This document shows, in pieces, positions 40,869 through 48,480 of a stretch of DNA of 64,000 nt. The notes beneath the pieces are model-generated. The model was given only the letters and a program-made list of their open reading frames with translations, was not told the origin of the DNA and did no database searches. This stretch comes from Nocardioides anomalus (GTDB lineage Bacteria > Actinomycetota > Actinomycetes > Propionibacteriales > Nocardioidaceae). Both the position numbers and the translations under genes were made by a program. Position 1 is the first letter of the stretch. Each line of letters starts with the position of its first letter. The DNA lies in the NCBI RefSeq assembly GCF_011046535.1, contig NZ_CP049257.1, positions 2,046,001 to 2,110,000 of the forward strand, given 5' to 3'.

Positions 40869-41855
40869 TCAGAGCAGCGATCGCGACGGCGGGTCGACCC
40901 AGGCCCGCATCCAGGTGTCGACGGCGGCGTAGGCGCGGGCACGCGGCTCCTCGCGCGAGAGCACCACGTCGTGGCGGGCGCCGTCGACGGCGACGTAGGT
41001 GACGTGCGGGCCGTACGCCGTGGCCCAGCGCCGGATCTGCTCGACGTCGAGGACGATGTCGGTGCCGTGCACCTCCTCGCCCATCTCCTCGGGCAGGGCC
41101 GAGCGGCCGGAGGACAGCACGAGGACGGGGCAGGACAGGGCCAGGCCGCGGTGCAGCCGGGCGTGGCCCTCGCGCACGGCGCGGAGCCAGCCGGCGTAGA
41201 CCGTGAACGACTCGATCGGCTTCCAGAGCAGGTCGAAGTCCCACTCGCCCTCGTGGTCGCGGTGCAGGCTGCGGGTGTAGAAGCCGGTGACGTGCCGCTT
41301 GATCTCGCGCCGGGGCTGACGGGCGCCGAGCTGCTTGATGATCGGGGTCGTGACCACGCGGCGCAGGGTGCTGCCCTGGAGGTCCAGCCACGGTGAGTTC
41401 ATGACCGCGCCGACGAGCTGGGCCGGGCGGCGGCGGTCGGCCCAGAGGCCGGTGACCAGGCCGCCGGTGGAGTGGGCGGACAGGACGACCTCGGTGTGGC
41501 CGTCGCGCTCGGTGATGCGGCGCCAGGCCTCGTCGAGCTCGGCGTCGTACTCGGCCAGGTCGGTGACGTACGTCGGGGTCTGGTGCGGGCCCAGCGAGCG
41601 GCCGTACTTGCGCAGGTCGAGGGCGTAGAAGTCGTAGCCGCGCTCGGTCCACCACTCGGCGTACCCGGTCTGGAAGAAGTAGTCCGCGAACCCGTGCACG
41701 TGCAGCACGGCCTTGGTGCTGGTGGCCGCCGCGGAGCGGTGCACCAGGGTCGCGACCACCTCGCCCTCGTCGTCGGGCGGCAGCTCCAAGGTCTCGGCCA
41801 CGTACGGCTCGCCGAGCACGTCGGTCACGGCCTCACGCCCCGCTTCCGTGGTCAT
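40869..41855 (-). CDS. Alpha/beta hydrolase (serine aminopeptidase/lysophospholipase-like)
   Basis: 328 residues. The nucleophile elbow is SAHSTGGLVTG near residue 126; the oxyanion region is HVHGFADYFFQTGYAEWW near 53; the catalytic His is in DGARHDVVLS near 297; the acid is likely an Asp in GTDIVLDVEQ. It has no signal peptide, so it is cytoplasmic. This Hydrolase_4 branch includes monoacylglycerol and lysophospholipid lipases. It lies 28 nt downstream of the start of the secreted-protein gene, on the same strand but upstream in transcription, so co-transcription with it is possible. Confidence 0.8.
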   Translation of the reverse strand: MTTEAGREAVTDVLGEPYVAETLELPPDDEGEVVATLVHRSAAATSTKAVLHVHGFADYFFQTGYAEWWTERGYDFYALDLRKYGRSLGPHQTPTYVTDLAEYDAELDEAWRRITERDGHTEVVLSAHSTGGLVTGLWADRRRPAQLVGAVMNSPWLDLQGSTLRRVVTTPIIKQLGARQPRREIKRHVTGFYTRSLHRDHEGEWDFDLLWKPIESFTVYAGWLRAVREGHARLHRGLALSCPVLVLSSGRSALPEEMGEEVHGTDIVLDVEQIRRWATAYGPHVTYVAVDGARHDVVLSREEPRARAYAAVDTWMRAWVDPPSRSLL

Positions 41856-41887
41856 GGACGCATCCTCCCAGCCGTCGCGCGGGGGAG

Positions 41888-41914
41888 GGAACCGGCCCGA
41901 CCCGCCGCCCGTCT
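41888..41914 (+). promoter_or_regulatory. Candidate ECF sigma factor promoter
   Basis: GGAACC at 41888-41893, a 16-nt spacer and CGTCT at 41910-41914 match the general extracytoplasmic-function sigma pattern. Transcription from here would give a leader of about 85 nt before the lipoprotein ATG at 42005. Such sites arise by chance in GC-rich DNA, so this is a candidate only. Confidence 0.4.
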
Positions 41915-42004
41915 GCCGAGTGGACAGGGTTCCCTCCGACCCGGAAGGGTGCCCTCGGACCCGGACGCAGCGTCACCCGCTGCCTGAACGAAGGAACCCT
42001 CCCC

Positions 42005-42328
42005 ATGAAGAAGCTCGTCGCTCTGTTCACCCTGCTCTTCGCCCTCTCGGCGTGCGGCGGTGGCGGCGGTGGCCGCCCGTCGCAGGACGACATCGCCAAG
42101 GCCCTCAAGGACTCCGACAACCCGGCCGGCTCGGTCTTCCAGTCCGGCGGCACCAGCGATGACGTCATCGACTGCATCGCCAAGGCGCTGCACGACTCCG
42201 ACCTCTCCGACGACGCGCTCCAGGCGCTGGTCGACGGTGACAAGGACTTCGACGGCAGCAAGAAGGACCAGGAGGTCATCTCCAGCGGCGACCTCACCGA
42301 CGAGATCGGCAAGTGCGTCACCAGCTGA
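42005..42328 (+). CDS. Small lipoprotein of unknown function
   Basis: 107 residues. The N-terminus is a lipoprotein signal peptide (MKKLVALFTLLFALSAC) with lipobox LSAC and lipid-modified Cys at residue 17, followed by a Gly linker. The mature ~85 residues are acidic, helical and Ser/Asp-rich (DDIAKALKDSDN, CIAKALHDSDLSDDALQ, an apparent degenerate repeat) with two Cys that could pair. I do not recognise a family. GAAGGA lies about 8 nt before the ATG. The possible ECF promoter upstream would make it a cell-envelope stress gene. Confidence 0.65.
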   Translation: MKKLVALFTLLFALSACGGGGGGRPSQDDIAKALKDSDNPAGSVFQSGGTSDDVIDCIAKALHDSDLSDDALQALVDGDKDFDGSKKDQEVISSGDLTDEIGKCVTS

Positions 42329-42336
42329 CCTGAGCG

Positions 42337-42375
42337 CACCCGGCGCTCACCCGACGCTCACCCGGCGCTCACCCG
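42337..42375. repeat. 11-nt tandem repeat at the end of the glycerophosphodiesterase gene
   Basis: Three copies of CACCCGGCGCT (one with G to A at position 7) and a partial fourth. Because the period is not a multiple of three, the repeat shifts frame; on the minus strand each unit contains TGA, so termination of the gene is assured whichever copy number is present. Confidence 0.6.
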
Positions 42376-43007
42376 CGCAGCGACAGCGCCAGGCCGGGGT
42401 GGTTGGTCGTGACCAGCCACGCCCGGCCGGGCCGCAGCCAGTAGCGCAGCGAGTCCTCGGTGTCGACGGTCCACACCAGCAGCGGCAGCCCGCGACGACG
42501 GGCGAACGCCGCCAGCCCGAGCCGGGCCAGCGTGTGGTGGGCGACGACCACGTTGGCCCGCGACCGGCGCACCTTGCGGTGCGGGAACAGCTCGCGCGCC
42601 CGGCCCAGCGACAGCCCCACTGCGAGCGTCAGGCCCTCGGCGTCGGCCCAGTCGCGCACGGCGCGCACGCAGCCCGCGCCGCCCATGGTGACGACGAGGG
42701 CCTCGGCGCCGAGCACCGCCACCGCCTGGCGCGCTGCGGCCACCGCGTCCTCGCGTGTGCGCACCTTGAGGTCGACGTGGCCGCGCGCCCGCCCGCGCAC
42801 GGCGTCGAGCACGGCGCCGTACGCCAGTCCCCGGTCGTGCTCGGGGTCGTGGGCCACCACGAAGGTGCCGTCCCCTCGGGGCCACACGTCGAACTCGACG
42901 TAGTCCACGCCGAGGGCCAGCGAGGCCTCGAGCGCCTCGAGGGAGTTCTCGCGCGTGCGGTCGCCGCCGGCGCCCATCCGGTGGGCGCTGACCAGGACCC
43001 GGCTCAC
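42369..43007 (-). CDS. Glycerophosphodiester phosphodiesterase family protein
   Basis: 212 residues, near the short end for the family. The catalytic features are AHRMGAGGDRTREN near residue 8 (HR...EN), VEFDVWPRGDGTFVVAHDP near 37 (ExD and HD) and the C-terminal LLVWTVDTEDSLRYWL block. It cleaves glycerophosphodiesters such as glycerophosphoethanolamine to glycerol-3-phosphate and the alcohol. No signal peptide, so cytoplasmic. It begins 18 nt after the hydrolase gene of the amine operon and may belong to that transcript, which would link it to release of ethanolamine or choline. GGAG precedes the GTG. Confidence 0.8.
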   Translation of the reverse strand: MSRVLVSAHRMGAGGDRTRENSLEALEASLALGVDYVEFDVWPRGDGTFVVAHDPEHDRGLAYGAVLDAVRGRARGHVDLKVRTREDAVAAARQAVAVLGAEALVVTMGGAGCVRAVRDWADAEGLTLAVGLSLGRARELFPHRKVRRSRANVVVAHHTLARLGLAAFARRRGLPLLVWTVDTEDSLRYWLRPGRAWLVTTNHPGLALSLRG

Positions 43008-43025
43008 CGCTCCATCATCGTCGGG

Positions 43026-43730
43026 TCACGAGCGGTACGCCGCGGCGGCCCGCACCAGCCCCGCGAGCAGCCCGACGTCGGCCGCGGTCTCCGGGTGCCA
43101 CTGGACGGCCACGCAGAACCGGTCGCCGGCGGCCTCGATGGCCTCCAGCGTCCCGTCGTCCGCCCGCGCGGCCGCGGCGAACCCGGGGTGACTGGCCACC
43201 GACTGGTGGTGGTGGCAGTTGACCCGCAGCTCCTCGCCGACCAGTCCGGCCAGCCGGCTGCCGGCCTCGGTGCGGACCGCCACGGCACCGAAGGCGTCGC
43301 CCCCCGGGCTGTGCCGGTCGTCGCCGACCAGGTCCGGCGTGTGCTGGTCCAGCGTGCCGCCGGCGTGGACCGCCATCAGCTGCATGCCGCGGCACACGCC
43401 CAGCGTGGGCAGCCCGGCCGCCGCGGCCGCGGTGAGCAGGGCCAGCTCCCAGGCGTCCCGGTCCGGCCGCCAGCCCGCGGTCCGGGGGTGCGGCTCGGCG
43501 CCGTACGCCGCCGGGTCGACGTCCGCGCCGCCGGAGATGACCAGCCCGTCCAGCCGGGCGACCGCGACGTCCGCGGCACCCACGGTGACCACGGGCGGGA
43601 GCAGCACCGGTACGCCGCCGCACGCGACCACCGCCTCGGCGTACTGCGAGGGCAGCAGGTCCGCACGCTGGTCCCAGACCCCCCACCGCGCGGTCTCGCG
43701 GTAGGTGCTGAGCCCGATCAGAGGGGTCAC
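43026..43730 (-). CDS. Gamma-glutamyl hydrolase, PuuD-like class I amidotransferase
   Basis: 234 residues of the peptidase C26 type. Catalytic Cys lies in LGVCRGMQLM near residue 112; the His/Glu partners are in VQWHPETAAD near 213. These proteins hydrolyse gamma-glutamyl amides, for example gamma-glutamyl-GABA in the Puu putrescine pathway. It is the fourth enzyme of the GS-ALDH-SDR operon and its GTG overlaps the SDR stop by 4 bp (GTGA), so it probably releases glutamate from the glutamylated product made upstream. The exact substrate is inferred. Confidence 0.88.
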   Translation of the reverse strand: MTPLIGLSTYRETARWGVWDQRADLLPSQYAEAVVACGGVPVLLPPVVTVGAADVAVARLDGLVISGGADVDPAAYGAEPHPRTAGWRPDRDAWELALLTAAAAAGLPTLGVCRGMQLMAVHAGGTLDQHTPDLVGDDRHSPGGDAFGAVAVRTEAGSRLAGLVGEELRVNCHHHQSVASHPGFAAAARADDGTLEAIEAAGDRFCVAVQWHPETAADVGLLAGLVRAAAAYRS

Positions 43731-44506
43731 AGCGGCGTGACGTACGCCCCGGAGATGCCGCCGTCGACCAGGAAGGTGTTGGCGGTCATGAACGAGGAGT
43801 CGTCGGAGGCCAGGAACAGCACCGCCGCCGCCATCTCGCTGGGCTCGCCGAAGCGGCCCATCGGGACGTGCACGAGCCGGCGCGCGGCCCGCTCGGGGTC
43901 GGAGGCGAACAGCTCCTGCAGCAGCGGGGTGTTGACCGGCCCCGGGCACAGCGCGTTGACCCGCACGCCCTGGCGCGCGAACTGCACGCCGAGCTCGCGG
44001 GTCATGGACAGCACGCCGCCCTTGGACGCCGAGTAGGAGATCTGCGACGTCGCCGCGCCCATGACCGCGACGAACGACGCGGTGTTGATGATCGAGCCCC
44101 GCCCCTGCTCGAGCATGTGGGGGAGCGCGGCCTTGCAGCAGAGGTAGACGCTGGTGAGGTTGACCTCCTGCACCCGCCGCCACGCGTCGAGGTCGGTGTC
44201 GAGGATCGAGTCGTCCTCCGGCGGGCTGATGCCGGCGTTGTTGAAGGCGATGTCGACCGAGCCGTAGGTGTCCTTGGCGGTCTGGAAGAGCGCGTCGACC
44301 TCCTCCTTGGACGTCACGTCGACGTGGACGTACGTCGCCACCGACTCCCCGCCCAGCTGACCGACCAGCTGGTGCCCGCGCTCGTCGTTCAGGTCGCCGA
44401 TGACGACCTTGGCGCCCTCCTCGACGAACCGCTCGACGGTCGCCAGGCCGATGCCCGAGCAGCCGCCGGTGATGACCGCGACGCGGTCCTGGATCCTGCC
44501 TGCCAC
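43727..44506 (-). CDS. SDR family oxidoreductase of the amine operon
   Basis: 259 residues with a full classical SDR set: cofactor loop TGGCSGIG near residue 13, acidic DL (GDLNDERG) after strand two which favours NAD(H), NNAG near 92, Ser in NTAS and the YSASK catalytic pair near 158-162. It is annotated widely as 3-oxoacyl-ACP reductase, but its place between ALDH and PuuD-like hydrolase suggests oxidation of a hydroxyl to the aldehyde that ALDH then takes. AAAGGAA lies 5 nt before the GTG. The gene ends in a GTGA overlap. Confidence 0.85.
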   Translation of the reverse strand: MAGRIQDRVAVITGGCSGIGLATVERFVEEGAKVVIGDLNDERGHQLVGQLGGESVATYVHVDVTSKEEVDALFQTAKDTYGSVDIAFNNAGISPPEDDSILDTDLDAWRRVQEVNLTSVYLCCKAALPHMLEQGRGSIINTASFVAVMGAATSQISYSASKGGVLSMTRELGVQFARQGVRVNALCPGPVNTPLLQELFASDPERAARRLVHVPMGRFGEPSEMAAAVLFLASDDSSFMTANTFLVDGGISGAYVTPL

Positions 44507-44517
44507 CTGCGTTCCTT

Positions 44518-45876
44518 TCAGTGACTGATGAAGACGTTCTTCTCCTCGGTGAACGCCATGGGGGCGTCCGGGCCGAGCTCGCGGCCGAGACCGGACTGCT
44601 TGTAGCCGCCGAACGGCGTCCAGTAGCGCACCGAGGAGTGGCTGTTGACCGACAGGTTGCCCGCCTCCACGCCGCGCGCGACACGCAGCCCCTTGCCGAG
44701 GTCGGAGGTGTAGATCGAGCCCGACAGGCCGTACTCGGTGTCGTTGGCCTTGGCCACCGCGTCGGCCTCGTCGTCGAACGGCATCACCGCGACGACCGGG
44801 CCGAACACCTCCTCGCGCCAGATCCGGGTCGAGGGGTCCTCGACCGTGACCACTGACGGCGCGAGCCACCAGCCGGGACCGTCCGGGCGACTGCCCGCGA
44901 AGGCGACCTCGACCTCGTCGAGGTAGGCCTGCACGGAGTCGCGCTGGTGGGCGGAGACCAGCGGCCCCATCTCCGCGTCCTCGCTGCGCGGGTCGACGAC
45001 CTTGACGCCCTCGACGGCCGGCTGCAGGAGCGACAGGAACTCGTCGTACGCCGAGCGCTCGACCAGGATCCGCGAGCGGGCGCAGCAGTCCTGGCCGGCG
45101 TTGTCGAACACGGCGTACGGCGCGGCGGCGGCCGCGGCGGCGATGTCGGCGTCGGCGAAGACGATGTTGGAGCTCTTTCCGCCGAGCTCGAGGGTCACCC
45201 GCTTCACCTGCTCCGCGCAGCCGGCCATGATCTGCTTGCCCACCCTGGTCGAGCCGGTGAAGCAGACCTTGCGGACCAGCTCGTGGGTCACGAACCGCTG
45301 GCCGACCACGTCGCCTCGGCCCGGCAGCACGGTCAGCACGTGCTCGGGCAGCCCGGCCTCGAGGGCGAGCTCGCCGATCCGGATCGCCGTCAGCGGCGTC
45401 AGCTCGGCCGGCTTGAGGACCACGGTGTTGCCCGCGGCCAGGGCCGGCGCGAAGCCCCAGCCGGCGATCGGCATGGGGAAGTTCCAGGGCACGATGATGC
45501 CGACCACGCCGAGCGGTTCGTGGAAGGTGACGTCGGTGCCGCCGGCCACCGGGATCTGCCTGCCGAACATCCGCTCCGGGGCGCCGGAGTAGTAGTTGAG
45601 GCAGTCGCGGACGTTGCCGGCCTCCCAGCGCGCGTTGCCCCACGTGTGGCCGGCGTTGCGGACCTCGATCTCGGCGAGCTCGTCGACGTGGGCGTCCACG
45701 ACCGCCGCGAAGCGCCGCAGCAGCGCGGCCCGCTCGCCGGGCGCGATGCCCCGCCAGTGCAGGAACGCCTCCTGCGCCGCCTCGATGGCGGCGTCGGTGC
45801 CGGCCAAGTCGGTCAGCGGCACGTCGGTGACGGCCCGCTCCGTCGACGGGTCGACGACGGTGAACGTCTCGCTCAC
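44518..45876 (-). CDS. NAD-dependent aldehyde dehydrogenase of the amine operon
   Basis: 452 residues, slightly shorter than the usual ~480-495. The catalytic Cys is in NAGQDCCARSRI near residue 263, the Glu is in VTLELGGKSSN near 232 and the NAD loop is FTGSTRVGK near 209. C-terminal EEVFGPVVAVMPFDDEAD and GGYKQSGLGRELG are typical. Closest in type to gamma-glutamyl-gamma-aminobutyraldehyde or betaine aldehyde dehydrogenases. The GTG overlaps the GS-like gene stop by 4 bp, so they are co-translated; the likely substrate is a gamma-glutamylated aldehyde. Confidence 0.9.
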   Translation of the reverse strand: MSETFTVVDPSTERAVTDVPLTDLAGTDAAIEAAQEAFLHWRGIAPGERAALLRRFAAVVDAHVDELAEIEVRNAGHTWGNARWEAGNVRDCLNYYSGAPERMFGRQIPVAGGTDVTFHEPLGVVGIIVPWNFPMPIAGWGFAPALAAGNTVVLKPAELTPLTAIRIGELALEAGLPEHVLTVLPGRGDVVGQRFVTHELVRKVCFTGSTRVGKQIMAGCAEQVKRVTLELGGKSSNIVFADADIAAAAAAAPYAVFDNAGQDCCARSRILVERSAYDEFLSLLQPAVEGVKVVDPRSEDAEMGPLVSAHQRDSVQAYLDEVEVAFAGSRPDGPGWWLAPSVVTVEDPSTRIWREEVFGPVVAVMPFDDEADAVAKANDTEYGLSGSIYTSDLGKGLRVARGVEAGNLSVNSHSSVRYWTPFGGYKQSGLGRELGPDAPMAFTEEKNVFISH

Positions 45877-47243
45877 AGGCGCTCGAATCCTCTCTTCAGC
45901 TCCCAGTCGGTCACCGCCGCGGCGTACGCCGCCAGCTCGACGTCGGCCATGTTCGTGTAGTGGTCGACGACCTCGTCGCCGAACGCCGCCCGCGCCAGCG
46001 CGGAGCCGGCGAACCGGTCCCGGGCCGCCAGCAGGGTGTTCGGCACGTGGTCGGCATCGGACTCGTAGGCGTTGCCCGCCAGTTCGGGCTCGAGCTCGAG
46101 CTCCTGCTCGATCCCGTGCAGGCCACCCGCCAGCATCGCGGCCAGCGCGAGGTAGGGGTTGGCGTCCGCGCCCGGCACGCGGTTCTCCATGCGCGCGCCA
46201 GCGCCGTGCCCCACCAGCCGGACCGCGCACGTCCGGTTGTCGGTGCCCCACGCGATCGCGGTCGGCGCGAAGGACCCTGCGGCGAAGCGCTTGTAGGAGT
46301 TGATGTTCGGCGCGTAGAAGAGCGTGAAGTCCGCGACCGTCGCCAGCACCCCGGCCACGAAGTGGTCGTAGAGCGGCGACCGCTCCTCCTTCTCGGCGTC
46401 CCAGAACACCAGCGACCCGTCCTCACCGCGCAGCGAGAGGTGGATGTGGCAGGAGCTGCCCTCACGCTCGTTGTACTTGGCCATGAACGTGAGCGCCTTG
46501 CCCTGCTCCGCCGCGATCTCCTTGGCCACCGTCTTGTAGACGCTGTGGTTGTCCGCGGTCGTCAGCGCGTCGGCGTACAGGAAGCCGATCTCGTGCTGAC
46601 CGAAGTTGCACTCGCCCTTCGCGCCCTCGACGTCCAGCCCCGCGTCGTACATGGTGTTGCGGATCGCCCGCAGCAGCGGCTCCACCCGCGTCGTGCCGAG
46701 GATCGAGTAGTCGACGTTGTACTGGTTGACCGGCTTGAGGTCCCGGTACGCCGCGTCCGCCGCCGCCTCGTAGGTCGTGTCGAAGGCGATGAACTCCAGC
46801 TCGGTCCCGGCGTACGCCGCCCACCCGCGCTCCGCCGCCCGGTCCAGCTGCCGCTGCAGCACCGTCCGCGGCGACTGCACCACCGGGGAGTGGTCCATCC
46901 ACACCAGGTCGCACTGCACCATCGCCGTCGCCGGCAGGTGCGTCAGCAGCCGGATCGTCCGCTCGTCGAGCACGAACTCCATGTCGCCGTACCCGTGGTC
47001 CCACGACGACATCGCGTAGCCGCCCACGGTGTTCATGTCCACGTCCACCGCGAGCAGGTAGTTGCACCCCTCGGTGCCGTGCTCGACCACGATGTCCGCG
47101 AAGTAGCGCCCGTGCAGCCGCTTGCCCTGGAGCCGGCCCTGCATGTCGGTGAACGCGACCACCACCGTGTCCACGTCGCCCAGGTCGATCTTCTCGACCA
47201 GCTCCGACATCGTGAGGTGCCGCGCGTTGCGCTTGTCAGCCAT
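45873..47243 (-). CDS. Glutamine-synthetase-like gamma-glutamyl-amine ligase
   Basis: 456 residues with the GS fold: N-terminal beta-grasp (VDTVVVAFTDMQGRLQGKR), the catalytic core with GSSCHIHLSL near residue 264, the nucleotide loop NSYKRFAAGSFAPTAIAWG and NPYLALAAMLAGGLHG. The adenylylation Tyr region of housekeeping GlnA is not visible, and the neighbours (ALDH, SDR, PuuD-like hydrolase, APC permease) point to a GlnA3/GlnA4- or PuuA-type enzyme that attaches glutamate to an amine. Ethanolamine or a polyamine are the leading candidates. The ATG at 47243 has only a weak, distant Shine-Dalgarno sequence, and the stop of a truncated upstream copy overlaps it. A 238-bp tandem duplication has remade this 5' end. 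Confidence 0.85.
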   Translation of the reverse strand: MADKRNARHLTMSELVEKIDLGDVDTVVVAFTDMQGRLQGKRLHGRYFADIVVEHGTEGCNYLLAVDVDMNTVGGYAMSSWDHGYGDMEFVLDERTIRLLTHLPATAMVQCDLVWMDHSPVVQSPRTVLQRQLDRAAERGWAAYAGTELEFIAFDTTYEAAADAAYRDLKPVNQYNVDYSILGTTRVEPLLRAIRNTMYDAGLDVEGAKGECNFGQHEIGFLYADALTTADNHSVYKTVAKEIAAEQGKALTFMAKYNEREGSSCHIHLSLRGEDGSLVFWDAEKEERSPLYDHFVAGVLATVADFTLFYAPNINSYKRFAAGSFAPTAIAWGTDNRTCAVRLVGHGAGARMENRVPGADANPYLALAAMLAGGLHGIEQELELEPELAGNAYESDADHVPNTLLAARDRFAGSALARAAFGDEVVDHYTNMADVELAAYAAAVTDWELKRGFERL

Positions 47244-47549
47244 GCGACCGCACCGCCTTCCCGTGTCCTCGTGGTGAGGTCCGCAGGTAGTGGCACCGCC
47301 GGTCATCGGGCGTGCCGTGCTCGACCACGATGTCCGCGAAGCACCGCCCGTGCAGCCGCTTGCCCTGGAGCCGGCCCTGCATGTCGGTGAACGCGACCAC
47401 CACCGTGTCCACGTCGCCCAGGTCGATCTTCTCGACCAGCTCCGACATCGTGAGGTGCCGCGCGTTGCGCTTGTCAGCCATGCGACCGCACCGCCTTCCC
47501 GTGTCGTCGTGGTGAGGTCCGCAGGTAGTGGCACCGCCGGTCATCGGGC
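47074..47549. repeat. 238-bp tandem duplication of the GS-like gene 5' end
   Basis: Copy A (47074-47311) and copy B (47312-47549) are directly adjacent and nearly identical; the three changes I find are a Tyr-to-Cys codon, one silent neighbour base and one base in the leader part. Each unit holds 56 codons of the gene plus ~68 bp of leader. Beyond copy B, 17 further bases of the gene start (GACAAGCGCAACGCGCG on the minus strand) follow the original GTG at 47569. Confidence 0.9.
47236..47481 (-). pseudogene. Truncated upstream copy of the GS-like gene
   Basis: ATG at 47481 opens the same sequence as the full gene (MADKRNARHLTMSELVEKID) for 56 codons, with Tyr replaced by Cys in HGRCFAD. It then runs into the leader of copy A and stops at TGA 47238-47236, three bases inside the ATG GCTGA of the full gene. 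Its 81-residue product holds only part of the beta-grasp domain and cannot be an enzyme. Its translation could, however, deliver ribosomes to the full gene's start. Confidence 0.75.
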
Positions 47550-47569
47550 CGCGCGTTGCGCTTGTCCAC
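47474..47569 (-). other. Leader ORF with the original start of the GS-like gene
   Basis: GTG at 47569 with GGAG at 5 nt opens MDKRNAR, the native first codons of the ligase, then passes into duplicated leader sequence and ends after 31 codons at a TGA inside the ATG GCTGA of the truncated copy (47481). It starts 8 nt after the GntR gene stop. So the best ribosome-binding site of the operon now serves a 31-residue peptide. Confidence 0.6.
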
Positions 47570-47577
47570 CGGGTCTC

Positions 47578-48309
47578 CTAACCCACCAGCCCGCGCAACA
47601 GCGCGGCCGTGTCGTCGCAGTGCTCCTCCATGACCGTGCGCGCCTTGGTGGCGTGGCCGGCGGTGATGGCCTTGACCAGGGCGGCGTGCTGGCGGTCGGA
47701 GTGGGCGATGTTCGCCTCGAGGACCGGGATGGCCAGCAGCATCTCGTGCAGGGTGGCCTGCACCGAGGTCACCGACTCGACGAGCCGGCTGGACTCGGCC
47801 AGGGCAGCGACCGTGAGGTGGAAGCGCGAGTCGGCCTGGCGGTGCTCGGCGGGCTTGCGGGCCGCGACCACCTCGGCGTGCGCGCGCTGGAGGTGACCGA
47901 GCCGCACGTCGTCGAGGCCGCGCGAGGCGGCCAGGGCCGCCGCCCCGGGCTCCACGATGCGCCGGAAGTCGAGCACGTCGAGCCACTCGCGGCGCCGGGC
48001 CGCGGTGGTCCGGGCCGCCGCACGGGCGGACGGGGTCCGCGGCTTGAGGGTCACCACGGTGCCGCCGCCGCGACCGCGCGTGGTCTCCACCAGCCCGGCC
48101 TCGCGGAGGGCGGCCATGGCCTCGCGGAGCGTGGCCCGGGAGACCTGCAGGTGCTCGGCCAGCAGTCGCTCGGGCGGCAGCGTGGTGCCTCGCGGGTACA
48201 CGCCGAGCCGGATCGCGGTCGCGAGCTGCTCCACGCACGCCTCGAACGCGTGGTGCCCGCGCACCGGGCGGAGTACCGCCGCCGGCAGGTGCTCGGGGGT
48301 CGCGCTCAT
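47578..48309 (-). CDS. GntR-family transcriptional regulator (FadR/FCD type)
   Basis: 243 residues. The winged helix-turn-helix lies at ~15-85 (GTTLPPERLLAEHLQVSRATLREAM), followed by the all-helical FCD ligand-binding domain (HAEVVAARKPAEHRQADSRF with likely metal/ligand His-Asp residues). It heads the amine operon and is divergent from the APC permease gene, so it most likely controls both, with the amine or an intermediate as inducer. I chose the ATG at 48309: on the minus strand TTGACA (48346-48341), an 18-bp spacer and GAGAGT (48322-48317) end 7 nt before it. GTG at 48318 is the alternative. Confidence 0.87.
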   Translation of the reverse strand: MSATPEHLPAAVLRPVRGHHAFEACVEQLATAIRLGVYPRGTTLPPERLLAEHLQVSRATLREAMAALREAGLVETTRGRGGGTVVTLKPRTPSARAAARTTAARRREWLDVLDFRRIVEPGAAALAASRGLDDVRLGHLQRAHAEVVAARKPAEHRQADSRFHLTVAALAESSRLVESVTSVQATLHEMLLAIPVLEANIAHSDRQHAALVKAITAGHATKARTVMEEHCDDTAALLRGLVG

Positions 48310-48387
48310 GGCGGTCACTCTCGGTTCCGGCGGGGCCGGCTGTCAACGCACGGAGCCGTCAATGGTCGGAGTTCATACCTTTTTCAC

Positions 48388-48426
48388 AAACGGCTGTTTA
48401 CACCCTGCTCGCGACGGGTCTAGTTT
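48388..48426 (+). promoter_or_regulatory. Promoter of the APC permease gene with a candidate operator
   Basis: TTTACA (48397-48402), an 18-bp spacer and TAGTTT (48421-48426) form a good vegetative promoter, giving a leader of about 50 nt before the ATG at 48481. AAAC-GGCT-GTTT (48388-48399) is a palindrome that overlaps the -35 box and could bind the divergent GntR protein. Confidence 0.5.
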
Positions 48427-48480
48427 CTGGCCAACTCGCGGGTTCCCGCACGGGTCCCGTTCGCGCACCGAGGGGGCGGC

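Noticed and set aside
42337..42375. CRISPR-like repeats
   Set aside because: An 11-nt unit in direct tandem with no spacers is a simple repeat. No other array-like pattern occurs in the window.
45873..47243. Housekeeping glutamine synthetase glnA
   Set aside because: It has the wrong neighbours for nitrogen assimilation (ALDH, SDR, PuuD-like hydrolase, GntR, permease), and no recognisable adenylylation site. I read it as an amine ligase.
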